This document shows positions 26,005-33,925 of a stretch of 46,648 bases of DNA, in pieces. How positions within the stretch are numbered: the stretch's first letter is position 1; every line of letters starts with the position of its first letter. Made by a program: the position numbers and the translations under genes. The stretch comes from Oscillospiraceae bacterium (GTDB lineage Bacteria > Bacillota > Clostridia > Oscillospirales > Oscillospiraceae): the NCBI GenBank assembly GCA_017456645.1, contig JAFTIZ010000034.1, positions 1 to 46,648 on the forward strand. The letters are read 5' to 3'. Under the pieces are notes generated by a model. That model was not told the origin of the DNA. It searched no databases and was given only the letters and a program-made list of their open reading frames with translations.

Positions 26005-26873
26005 TGGATAAGGATCAAATGACAATTCAATGGTATCCCGGTCATATGACCAAGACCCGCCGCCAGATCGAAGCCGATTTAAAGCAGGTGGACGCGGTGT
26101 GTGAGATCGTGGATGCCCGTATCCCTATATCCAGCCGGAATCCGGATATTGATGCCATTTGTGGCAGCAAGCCTCGCATCATGATCCTGAACCGCATAGA
26201 TCTGGCGGATCCCGATGCCACAGCCCGTTGGGCTGCCTACTATCGCAGCCAAGGTCGCGCCGCTGTGCCTACGGATTGTAAGAGCCGCAAGGGTATCAAC
26301 GCCTTTACCCCTGCTGTTCGTCAGGTCCTGAAGGAGAAGCTGGAGCGGGATGCGGCCAGAGGTATGAACCGCCCCTTGCGGGTTATGGTCGTGGGTATTC
26401 CCAACGTGGGTAAATCCACGCTGATCAACCAGATCTCCGGCAGAAAGGGCGCTAAGGCGGAGAACCGCCCCGGTGTTACCCGCGGCAAGCAATGGGTCAC
26501 CGTGGATGGCGGTCTGCTGCTTCTGGATACCCCTGGTATCCTTTGGCCGAAATTTGACGATCCCAATGTGGGTATGATGCTGGCCTACACCGGCGCGGTG
26601 AAGGAAGGTATTCTGGATATTGAAGAGCTGTCCTCTTTCCTGATGGAACTGCTGTGGAAGCGATATCCTCAGGCTGTGAAGGAGCGCTATGGCATCGATG
26701 CCGAGCCGGATACCCCGGGCTATGAGCTGCTGCAGCTGGCCGGAAAAAAACGTGGCTATCTGCTCGCCCGTGGTGAGATCAATACGGAGCGCATGGCGAA
26801 GGTGCTTTTGGATGAATATCGCAGCGGCAAACTTGGCCGCTTTACGCTGGAACTGCCGGAGGATATAAAATGA
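26004..26873 (+). CDS. rbgA: Ribosome biogenesis GTPase RbgA (YlqF)
   Basis: A 289-residue circularly permuted GTPase needed for late 50S assembly in Bacillota. G motifs occur in permuted order: G4 as N63-RID-66 (usual NKxD), then G1 G131-IPNVGKS-138 and G3 D175-TPG. The N-terminal block MTIQWYPGHM matches family starts, so initiation at 26019 (AAGGA upstream) is a good alternative to 26004; the latter overlaps the lepB stop as TGATG. A C-terminal RNA-binding helical domain is present. It is followed directly by rnhB, the normal neighbour. Confidence 0.95.
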   Translation: MDKDQMTIQWYPGHMTKTRRQIEADLKQVDAVCEIVDARIPISSRNPDIDAICGSKPRIMILNRIDLADPDATARWAAYYRSQGRAAVPTDCKSRKGINAFTPAVRQVLKEKLERDAARGMNRPLRVMVVGIPNVGKSTLINQISGRKGAKAENRPGVTRGKQWVTVDGGLLLLDTPGILWPKFDDPNVGMMLAYTGAVKEGILDIEELSSFLMELLWKRYPQAVKERYGIDAEPDTPGYELLQLAGKKRGYLLARGEINTERMAKVLLDEYRSGKLGRFTLELPEDIK

Positions 26874-27484
26874 GTGAGATCAATATGTGGCAGATCGAGG
26901 GCGAACACTTCGCCAACGGCATTAAGATCATCTGTGGCGTGGATGAGGCTGGCCGAGGCCCGCTGGCAGGCCCTGTGTGTGCCGCGGCAGTGATTTTGCC
27001 GCCCTATGCCGATATTCCCGGCCTGAATGATAGTAAAAAGCTTACTGACAAGCGCCGTCGGGAGCTGTATCCGGTTATTCTTGAGCAGGCGGTCGCCTAT
27101 GGCATCGGCTTTGCCAGCCATGAAGAGATTGATGAGATCAATATCCTGCAGGCCACATATCTTGCTATGGAGCGCGCTATTGCTCAGCTGTCCGTGAAAC
27201 CGGAGCTGGCGTTGATCGATGGAAACCGTGCCAAGGATTTTGGCGTTCCCGTGCAGACCGTGGTCAAGGGTGACAGCCTCAGTGCCAGCATTGCCGCGGC
27301 TTCGATTCTTGCCAAGGTCACCAGAGATGATCTGATGCTGCGTGCGGCGGAGGAATATCCTGCGTATAAGTTTGATGTTCATAAGGGCTATGGCACAAAG
27401 GCTCATTATGAGGCGCTGACGGAGTATGGCCCCAGCCCGATTCACCGCATGACCTTCCTAAAGAAATTCTATGGGGAAAAATAA
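26870..27484 (+). CDS. rnhB: Ribonuclease HII
   Basis: A 204-residue enzyme that removes ribonucleotides from DNA. The start overlaps the rbgA stop as ATGA. Active-site residues: D25 and E26 (GVDEAGRGPLAGPV), D117 (ALIDGNR) and D153 (LAKVTRDD). The motif FDVHKGYGTKAHYEAL near the C-terminus is typical. M6 is a possible alternative start. Confidence 0.97.
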   Translation: MSEINMWQIEGEHFANGIKIICGVDEAGRGPLAGPVCAAAVILPPYADIPGLNDSKKLTDKRRRELYPVILEQAVAYGIGFASHEEIDEINILQATYLAMERAIAQLSVKPELALIDGNRAKDFGVPVQTVVKGDSLSASIAAASILAKVTRDDLMLRAAEEYPAYKFDVHKGYGTKAHYEALTEYGPSPIHRMTFLKKFYGEK

Positions 27485-27836
27485 TATCAGCGGAGCCTGG
27501 GGCGAAGCGCAGGCTGCCCTGTATTTGCAGAAGAAGCACTATCGGCTGGTTGCGGCAGGGTACCGCAGCCGGTTCGGTGAGATCGATCTGATCGTTTCAG
27601 ATCGCAAGTATCTGGTCTTTGTGGAAGTAAAGCTTCGCAAGAACAGCAACTTTGCCAAGGCTTTCGAATACGTAGACCGGCGCAAGCAGGATCGTCTGCG
27701 CATTACCGCATCGATCTATCTGGCTGAGCATCCCACAAAGCTGCAGCCTAGATTTGATGTGATCGAGATCTATGCACCGGAGGGCGCGGACACCGCAGAC
27801 CCTCAGTTTTTTCATATGGAGGATGCCTTTCAATGA
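27471..27836 (+). CDS. yraN: YraN family (UPF0102) nuclease-like protein
   Basis: A 121-residue protein overlapping rnhB by 14 bases. It has the UPF0102 pattern: WGEAQAALYLQ near the N-terminus, then GEIDLIVSD and VFVEVKLR, which form the restriction-endonuclease-like D...ExK core. The rnhB-yraN order is common in Bacillota. A role in DNA repair or processing is assumed for the family, but the biochemical function is not settled. Confidence 0.93.
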   Translation: MGKNNISGAWGEAQAALYLQKKHYRLVAAGYRSRFGEIDLIVSDRKYLVFVEVKLRKNSNFAKAFEYVDRRKQDRLRITASIYLAEHPTKLQPRFDVIEIYAPEGADTADPQFFHMEDAFQ

Positions 27837-28786
27837 GTTTTCCTGTATTTGATTTGCACTGCGATACGGCGTTCGCCCTTCTGGGCGCTGACCACAACAG
27901 CGCCGGCAGCCTGAAGCAAAATGAATGTCATATCGATCTGGAGCGGGCGAAGATATTGCCCGGCTATGCCCAATGCTTTGCCTGCTACACCACATCGGAT
28001 ATGTATGAGCGGCTGGGTGTTTCGCCTATTTTGATGTTTGAACGGGAGCTTGCCACTATCCAGCGGGAGGTGGACAAGAACAGCCGCAGAATCGGCATCG
28101 CCTATACCCCTGAGCAGATCGAGGAAAACCGGAAGAAGGGCAAGGCGTCTGCCATCCTGACGCTGGAGGGCACTGCCGGTATCGGCTATGATCCTGAGCT
28201 TCTGCAGGATCTGGCGCTGATTGGTTTCCGCATGGCGACTCTGACGTGGAATGAGTGTAATCCACTTGCCGGCTCTCATCTGACCGGCGGCGGTCTGACG
28301 GATCAGGGCAGGGAATTCGTGAAGGAAGCTCAGCGGGTGGGTATCTGTGTGGATGTTAGCCACCTGAGCGACGAGGCGTTTTGGCAGGTCATCGACATGA
28401 CCGATGCGCCCATCGTTGCGTCTCATTCCAACAGCCGCAAGGTTTGGGATACCAGCCGGAATTTGAGCGACGATATGTTCCGCGCCATTTGCCGCACCGG
28501 CGGCGTGGCCGGCTTGAATGTATATACTGACTTTTTGGGAGACAAACCCGATCTGGACACGATCTGTGACCATGTTTTACACTGGTTGGAGCTGGATCCC
28601 GATTGCCGCCACATTGCGCTGGGTGGCGACCTGGACGGCTGCGATCGCCTTGCTGAGGGCTTTGATGGCATTCAGAGCTATCCGGCTCTGGCGAACCGCC
28701 TACTTCAGCGTGGTCTGACCGAACGTAACGTAATGGATATTTTCTGGAATAATGCGATGGGAGTGATCACGAAATGCTGTATGTAA
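27833..28786 (+). CDS. Membrane dipeptidase family (M19) metallopeptidase
   Basis: A 317-residue renal-dipeptidase-type enzyme; its start overlaps the yraN stop as ATGA. Metal ligands fit the family: H9 and D11 (DLHCDT), E112 (LTLEGTAG), H177 (VDVSHLSD) and H198 (ASHSNS), with GGDLDGC near D266. No signal peptide, so it should act in the cytosol. It cleaves dipeptides, possibly including those brought in by the opp system or from cell-wall turnover; the substrate cannot be read from the sequence. Confidence 0.92.
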   Translation: MSFPVFDLHCDTAFALLGADHNSAGSLKQNECHIDLERAKILPGYAQCFACYTTSDMYERLGVSPILMFERELATIQREVDKNSRRIGIAYTPEQIEENRKKGKASAILTLEGTAGIGYDPELLQDLALIGFRMATLTWNECNPLAGSHLTGGGLTDQGREFVKEAQRVGICVDVSHLSDEAFWQVIDMTDAPIVASHSNSRKVWDTSRNLSDDMFRAICRTGGVAGLNVYTDFLGDKPDLDTICDHVLHWLELDPDCRHIALGGDLDGCDRLAEGFDGIQSYPALANRLLQRGLTERNVMDIFWNNAMGVITKCCM

Positions 28787-29817
28787 CCACCCGAAGCAAG
28801 AAAGATGCCTATACTGCCGCTCGAACCATGACGTTGGATCGGGGCCCTGATGGGGGATTGTTTATTCCTTACCGTGTGCCCATGTTCACGCAGGAGCAGA
28901 TCTTGGAGATGAGCCAGCAATCCTTCGGTAAGTGCGTTGCGGATATCCTGAATGTGTTTTTCGGCACGAAGATCAGCGGTTGGGATGTGGATATGATTCT
29001 CGGCCGTACGCCCTTTAAGCTGAAGAGTATGAACTATCGTATTACAGTTGTTGAGCTGTGGCACAACATGGATCATCATTATTCCAGAGCTATATATTCG
29101 CTGGCTCGGCGGCTCCATCCCGATGGAGATATCATCGGCGGCGCCGGCGATTGGCCCCAGATCGCAATCCGCGTTGCTTTGCTGTTCGGTATCTTCAGGG
29201 AACTGCTGCGTAATGAGCAGGTAAATTTCGAAAAGCCAATGGATGTTGCGGTTCCTACCGGCAATTTCTGTGCCCCGATGGCGGTCTGGTATGCCCGTAA
29301 AATGGGCCTTCCCATTGGCACCATCATCTGTGGCTGCAATGAAAACAGCGCCCCCTGGGAGCTGCTGCACCGTGGTGAGCTGGATACGGGTGTTGTTTCC
29401 GTCTCGACCAATACGCCTGAGGATGATTTGGCGGTACCCTTTGGCCTGGAGCGGCTGATCTGCGAAACCTGCGGTCAGGAGGAGACGCTGAATTTTGTAT
29501 TCAGCTGCACCGAGGGCGGAACTTACATTCCTTCTGAGCGCGCCTTTGCTTCTATGCGTCGCGGGTTGTTCGCTGCTGTTGTCAGCCGCGATCGTGAAAA
29601 TACCATCATTCCCAGTGTATATCATACAAATCAGTATATTCTCGATCCGTATTCTGCGTTGGCCTACGGTGCGCTCTCTGACTACAGAGCCCGCAACGGC
29701 AGCAGCCGTTCGGTTCTGCTGCTGTGTGAAAGAAGCCCTATCTGCAGCAGCGAAACCGTTGCCAAAGCCATGCAGATTCCGGTGTCGGAATTGAGTAAAC
29801 GTATTTCTGAAATGTAA
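28774..29817 (+). CDS. Threonine-synthase-like protein lacking the PLP lysine (probable pseudoenzyme)
   Basis: A 347-residue protein overlapping the dipeptidase gene by 13 bases. The N-terminus matches bacterial threonine synthase (TLDRGPDGGLFIPYRVP), and residues 160-200 match its second half (VAVPTGNFCAPMAVWYARKMGLPI). In ordinary ThrC the segment LFHGPTLAFKDF holds the PLP lysine. Here it reads LWHNMDHHYSRAIY (about 95-108), and Ser104 stands where Lys is expected. The SGDTG region, about 80 residues in ThrC, is missing. Length is about 80 residues shorter than ThrC. The reading frame is intact and the codons look normal, so it is a retained protein and not decay. It should not be called threonine synthase. 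Function unknown. Confidence 0.85.
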   Translation: MLYVTTRSKKDAYTAARTMTLDRGPDGGLFIPYRVPMFTQEQILEMSQQSFGKCVADILNVFFGTKISGWDVDMILGRTPFKLKSMNYRITVVELWHNMDHHYSRAIYSLARRLHPDGDIIGGAGDWPQIAIRVALLFGIFRELLRNEQVNFEKPMDVAVPTGNFCAPMAVWYARKMGLPIGTIICGCNENSAPWELLHRGELDTGVVSVSTNTPEDDLAVPFGLERLICETCGQEETLNFVFSCTEGGTYIPSERAFASMRRGLFAAVVSRDRENTIIPSVYHTNQYILDPYSALAYGALSDYRARNGSSRSVLLLCERSPICSSETVAKAMQIPVSELSKRISEM

Positions 29818-29826
29818 GGAGGCATC

Positions 29827-30516
29827 ATGGCGCTGTACGCGATCGGCGATCTACACCTGAGTCTTGGAGCCGAAAAGCCCATGGATGTGTTCGGTGGCAA
29901 TTGGGTCGGATACATGGACAAGCTGAAAGAAGGGCTGTCCGTGATTCAACCGGAGGACACCACAATTCTGCTTGGCGATCTCTGCTGGGGATTGTCGCTG
30001 GAGGAATCGCAGCCGGATTTCGCGTGGATCAACGAGATCCCGGGACGGAAGATCATTCTGAAGGGCAACCATGATTACTGGTGGAGTACCGCCGCTAAGT
30101 TTAACAAATTTTGTGAGAACAACGGGTTTGAAAACCTGTTTATCCTCAATAATAATTACTATGAATACGATGGCTGGGCAATCTGCGGCACCCGTGGCTG
30201 GTTCTTCGAGGAGGAGCGCAGCGGCGAGCACGATGAAAAGGTATTCAAGCGGGAGCTGCTGCGGCTGGAAGCATCGCTGAAGTCGGCAGGGGAGTTGCCT
30301 AAGATGGTTTTTCTCCACTATCCGCCCCGATACAAGGGCTATCAATGCGATGAGATCCTGCAGCTGCTGGAAAAGTATGAGGTGCGCCGCTGCTTTTACG
30401 GTCATCTTCACGGCCCCAGTCATAAGCTGGCCATGGAAGGTCTGTGGGATGGTGTAGAATTTCGGCTTGTTTCCGCAGATTTTCTAGATTTTAAGCCATT
30501 TACAGTAATTTTATAA
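29827..30516 (+). CDS. Metallophosphoesterase (calcineurin-like)
   Basis: A 229-residue phosphoesterase 9 bases after the previous stop, with AAGGAGG upstream. Metal-binding motifs: D8-L-H10, GD51LCWG, GN81H82D, H164 (FLHYPP) and GH193LH195G. The set is complete, so it should be catalytic. No signal peptide, so cytosolic. The substrate (nucleotide, protein or cyclic nucleotide) cannot be deduced. It probably ends the run of genes that begins at lepB. Confidence 0.93.
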   Translation: MALYAIGDLHLSLGAEKPMDVFGGNWVGYMDKLKEGLSVIQPEDTTILLGDLCWGLSLEESQPDFAWINEIPGRKIILKGNHDYWWSTAAKFNKFCENNGFENLFILNNNYYEYDGWAICGTRGWFFEEERSGEHDEKVFKRELLRLEASLKSAGELPKMVFLHYPPRYKGYQCDEILQLLEKYEVRRCFYGHLHGPSHKLAMEGLWDGVEFRLVSADFLDFKPFTVIL

Positions 30517-30535
30517 AGAATTTTTGAAAAAAGAG

Positions 30536-30564
30536 TGGACAAGTACGGTATTCTTTGCTAGAAT
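30536..30564 (+). promoter_or_regulatory. Promoter of tig
   Basis: TGGACA at 30536-30541 and TAGAAT at 30559-30564, 17-base spacer, with extended TGC before -10. The leader to ATG 30629 is about 58 bases and contains CCAGGAGG. Confidence 0.75.
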
Positions 30565-30628
30565 AGTACAGTTGTAAATTACATAAGTTCCGCAGAATAT
30601 GCGGACTGAAACCAGGAGGATTACAAAG

Positions 30629-31915
30629 ATGAATGTGAAGAACATTGAACGCAGCGGCAATCAGGCCACTATCACCGTCGAGATCGACAAGGAACTGATG
30701 GAGAAGGGTGTCAACGCCGCTTACATGAAGGCTCGTAAGAACATCCAGATTCCCGGCTTCCGTAAGGGCAAGGCTCCCCGTAAGATGATCGAGTCTCTGT
30801 ACGGCGCTCACGTTTTCTATGAAGACGGCCTGGAAGAGATCTTCCCCGAGGTCTATGAGGAAGCTGTCGTGAAGCAGGATGTGAAGGCTGTCGGCCGTCC
30901 CAGCCTGACCGATATGGACATCAGCGAGGATGGCGTTGTGACCATCACTCTGACTACCGATGTGTATCCCGAGGTCACTCTGGGTGATTACAAGGGTCTG
31001 GAGGTCGAGAAGACCGAGGCTAACGTCACCGACGAGCAGGTTCAGGCCGAGCTGGATCGCATGGCTCAGAACGTTGCTTCCACCGAGACCGTTGACCGCG
31101 CCGCTCAGATGGGCGACACCGCCAACATCGACTTCGAGGGCTTTGACAACGGCGTTCCCTTCGATGGCGGCAAGGGCGACAACTTCGACCTGAAGCTGGG
31201 TTCCGGCTCCTTCGTTCCCGGCTTTGAGGAGCAGATCGTTGGCATGACCGCCGGCGAGGAGAAGAACATTGACATCACTTTCCCCGAGAACTATCACGAG
31301 GGTCTGGCCGGTAAGCCTGTCGTTTTCCACGTCAAGCTGAACAAGGTCACCGAGACTGTGGTTCCCGCTCAGGACGATGAGTTCGCCAAGGACGTTTCCG
31401 AGTTCAACACTCTGGAGGAGCTGAAGGCTGACATCCGCGCCAAGGCTCTGGAGGCTGCCGAGAAGCAGATCAACTCTGCTTTCGAGCAGGCCTGTGTTGA
31501 GAAGGCTGCCGAGAACACCACCGTTGATATGCCCAAGGCTCTGATCGAGGCCGAGCTGGACACCCAGATGGAGCGATTCGGCTACCAGCTGCAGATGAGC
31601 GGCTACTCCATGGAGGCTTATGCCAAGATGATGGGCGGCGATGTGAACACCATGCGCAATGCCTTCCGTCCCGCTGCCGAGAAGCAGGCTAAGATTAACG
31701 TCACTCTGGAGAAGATCGGCGAGGTCGAGAACATCGAGGTCACCGAGGACGAGATCAATGCCGAGTTCGAGGCTCTGGCTTCCCAGTACCAGCTGGAGCT
31801 GGACAAGGTCAAGTCCATGGTTCCCGCTGAGGAGATCACCGCCAGCCTGAAGACCCGTAAGGCTGTGAAGGTCATTGTCGACAGCGCTGTTGCTGTCGCC
31901 CCCAAGGCCGAGTAA
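30629..31915 (+). CDS. tig: Trigger factor, ribosome-associated chaperone and prolyl isomerase
   Basis: A 428-residue protein; CAGGAGG lies 11 bases upstream of ATG 30629. The ribosome-binding N-domain contains the signature FRKGKAPRKMIE. The FKBP-type isomerase domain is at about 155-240 (GDTANIDFEGF, GSGSFVPGFEEQIVGM). The C-terminal helical chaperone domain fills the rest. It binds nascent chains at the ribosome exit. Codon use is strongly biased, indicating high expression. It heads the tig-clpP-clpX-lon-engB order. Confidence 0.98.
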   Translation: MNVKNIERSGNQATITVEIDKELMEKGVNAAYMKARKNIQIPGFRKGKAPRKMIESLYGAHVFYEDGLEEIFPEVYEEAVVKQDVKAVGRPSLTDMDISEDGVVTITLTTDVYPEVTLGDYKGLEVEKTEANVTDEQVQAELDRMAQNVASTETVDRAAQMGDTANIDFEGFDNGVPFDGGKGDNFDLKLGSGSFVPGFEEQIVGMTAGEEKNIDITFPENYHEGLAGKPVVFHVKLNKVTETVVPAQDDEFAKDVSEFNTLEELKADIRAKALEAAEKQINSAFEQACVEKAAENTTVDMPKALIEAELDTQMERFGYQLQMSGYSMEAYAKMMGGDVNTMRNAFRPAAEKQAKINVTLEKIGEVENIEVTEDEINAEFEALASQYQLELDKVKSMVPAEEITASLKTRKAVKVIVDSAVAVAPKAE

Positions 31916-31923
31916 TTGACGAT

Positions 31924-31942
31924 TGAGGAATATCCTTCCTCA
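31924..31942 (+). other. Small hairpin between tig and clpP
   Basis: TGAGGAA pairs with TTCCTCA (31924-31930, 31936-31942), 5-base loop, no T run. It probably acts as a weak attenuator or mRNA end. No clear promoter for clpP is seen downstream, so readthrough from tig is likely. Confidence 0.45.
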
Positions 31943-31986
31943 TTAGTGGTTAGAATGTTTCAACACCCTTGAAAGGAGACACGACC

Positions 31987-32568
31987 ATGCCTTTGATTCC
32001 CTATGTAGTAGAGCAGACCAGCCGCGGTGAGCGCAGCTATGATATTTTCTCCCGTCTGCTCAATGACCGTATTATTTTCCTGTCCGAGGAAGTGAATGAC
32101 GCTACCGCAAGTTTGGTAGTTGCTCAGCTTCTGTACCTGGAGGCTCAGGATCCGGATAAGGATATCCAGTTCTATATCAACAGCCCCGGCGGCAGTGTGA
32201 CTGCCGGCATGGCCATCTATGATACCATGCAATACATCAAGTGCGATGTGGCCACCATTTGTGTGGGTATGGCCGCATCCATGGGTGCATTCCTGCTGTC
32301 TGCCGGCACCAAGGGCAAGCGCATGGCGCTGCCCAATGCCGAGATCATGATCCACCAGCCCAGCGCCGGTACTCAGGGTCAGATCACGGATATGGCCATC
32401 CATATGAAGCGTCTGCAGACCATCAAGGAGCGGATGAACCGCATCCTGGCTGAGAATACCGGCAGATCCATCGAGGAAGTTACCGCCGCCTGCGAGCGTG
32501 ACAATTTCATGTCCGCTGAGGAGGCTAAGAACTTCGGCCTGATCGACCGCGTTCTCGATCGCCATTGA
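31987..32568 (+). CDS. clpP: ATP-dependent Clp protease proteolytic subunit
   Basis: A 193-residue serine protease subunit; AAAGGAG lies about 9 bases upstream of ATG 31987. The catalytic triad is S98 (GMAASMGAF), H123 (MIHQPSAG) and D172 (CERDNFM). [10 protein letters not shown] and the handle helix are intact. It forms the tetradecameric chamber and works with ClpX, encoded 28 bases later. Confidence 0.98.
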   Translation: MPLIPYVVEQTSRGERSYDIFSRLLNDRIIFLSEEVNDATASLVVAQLLYLEAQDPDKDIQFYINSPGGSVTAGMAIYDTMQYIKCDVATICVGMAASMGAFLLSAGTKGKRMALPNAEIMIHQPSAGTQGQITDMAIHMKRLQTIKERMNRILAENTGRSIEEVTAACERDNFMSAEEAKNFGLIDRVLDRH

Positions 32569-32596
32569 TCGACTAAGAAAGGCAGGAACCTGCTTC

Positions 32597-33859
32597 ATGG
32601 CTAATCACGATGAGCAGCAGCCCATTATTCGCTGTTCCTTCTGCGGCAAGCGGGAGGGGCAGGTACAGATGATCGCCGGCCCCGGTGTGTATATCTGCAG
32701 CGATTGCGTTCAGGCATGCAGCGAGCTTCTGCTCGACCAGCCTGAGCATCCCGCTCTGCAGAATCCGGGTCTGGAGAATCTGCCCACGCCCATGGAGATC
32801 AAAACCTTCATGGACAGCTACATCATCGGGCAGGAAGATGCGAAGATCGCTCTGTCCGTGGCTGTGTACAATCATTATAAGCGCATTTATCTTGCTGCGG
32901 ACTCCGATGTGGAGCTGCAAAAGAGCAATATCCTGCTCATTGGCCCTACGGGCTGTGGCAAGACCCTGTTTGCCCAGACTCTGGCGAAGATCCTGAATGT
33001 GCCCTTCGCCATTGCCGATGCCACCACTTTGACCGAAGCCGGTTATGTGGGCGACGATGTGGAGAACATTCTGGTTCGTCTTCTGCAGGCGGCTGATTTT
33101 GACGTGGAACTGGCTGAGCGGGGCATTATTTACATCGATGAAATGGATAAGATCGCCCGCAAGAGCGAGAATACTTCCATTACCCGCGATGTGTCCGGCG
33201 AGGGTGTTCAGCAGGCTCTGCTGAAGATTCTGGAGGGTACTGTTGCCAGTGTGCCGCCTCAGGGTGGACGCAAGCATCCCCAGCAGGAAACCATTCAGAT
33301 CGACACCACCAACATTCTGTTCATTTGCGGCGGCGCTTTTGACGGTCTGGATAAGATCATTGAGGCACGTACCGATAAGTCTGCCATAGGCTTTGACGCA
33401 CCGGTGGAGAGCCGTAAGAATCGGGATGTTGGCAAGCTCTTTGCTCAGGTTGAGCCCCACGATCTGCTGAAGTTTGGCATTATTCCCGAACTGGTAGGTC
33501 GTATGCCGGTGATTACCTGCCTGGAGAGTCTAAAGAAGGATGATTTGGTTCGCATTTTGGTTGAGCCCAAGAATGCTCTGACTAAGCAGTATCAGAAGCT
33601 GCTGGAGATGGATAAGGTTGAGCTGGAGATCCAGCCCGAGGCTCTGGAGACTGTTGCGCAGAAGGCCATTGACCGCCAGATCGGTGCCAGAGGTCTGCGT
33701 GCCGTTATGGAACAGGCCATGGTCAAGATCATGTATTCCATCCCCTCGGATCTGTCCATCCGTAAGGTCATCATCACTCCTGAGTGCATCAACGGTGGCG
33801 AGCCGGTGATCGAGCGCACTCCCAACGACCCCCGGAGCAAAATAAGCTCCAAAAAATAA
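32597..33859 (+). CDS. clpX: ATP-dependent Clp protease ATPase subunit ClpX
   Basis: A 420-residue AAA+ unfoldase. The N-terminal zinc finger has C13, C16, C34 and C37. Walker A is G116-PTGCGKT-123, Walker B contains [11 protein letters not shown], and the pore/sensor regions are normal. It recognises and unfolds substrates for ClpP. A small GC hairpin (GCAGG/CCTGC at 32582-32593) overlaps the likely ribosome-binding region. A terminator follows. Confidence 0.98.
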   Translation: MANHDEQQPIIRCSFCGKREGQVQMIAGPGVYICSDCVQACSELLLDQPEHPALQNPGLENLPTPMEIKTFMDSYIIGQEDAKIALSVAVYNHYKRIYLAADSDVELQKSNILLIGPTGCGKTLFAQTLAKILNVPFAIADATTLTEAGYVGDDVENILVRLLQAADFDVELAERGIIYIDEMDKIARKSENTSITRDVSGEGVQQALLKILEGTVASVPPQGGRKHPQQETIQIDTTNILFICGGAFDGLDKIIEARTDKSAIGFDAPVESRKNRDVGKLFAQVEPHDLLKFGIIPELVGRMPVITCLESLKKDDLVRILVEPKNALTKQYQKLLEMDKVELEIQPEALETVAQKAIDRQIGARGLRAVMEQAMVKIMYSIPSDLSIRKVIITPECINGGEPVIERTPNDPRSKISSKK

Positions 33860-33871
33860 GATTTATACCAT

Positions 33872-33898
33872 AAGGGGGTAGATTTCTACCCCCTTTTT
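33872..33898 (+). terminator. Terminator between clpX and lon
   Basis: AAGGGGGTAGA (33872-33882) pairs with TCTACCCCCTT (33885-33895) and runs into TTTTT. It should reduce transcription into lon, though no strong lon promoter is visible downstream. Confidence 0.85.
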
Positions 33899-33925
33899 CG
33901 CTCTATTTGAAGGAAGGTGATTTCC

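Noticed and set aside
28774-29817. Functional threonine synthase
   Set aside because: The PLP-binding lysine and the SGDTG region are missing.
31916-31956. clpP promoter (TTGACG and TAGAAT)
   Set aside because: The two boxes are 29 bases apart, too far for a sigma-A promoter, and no CtsR-type operator is visible.
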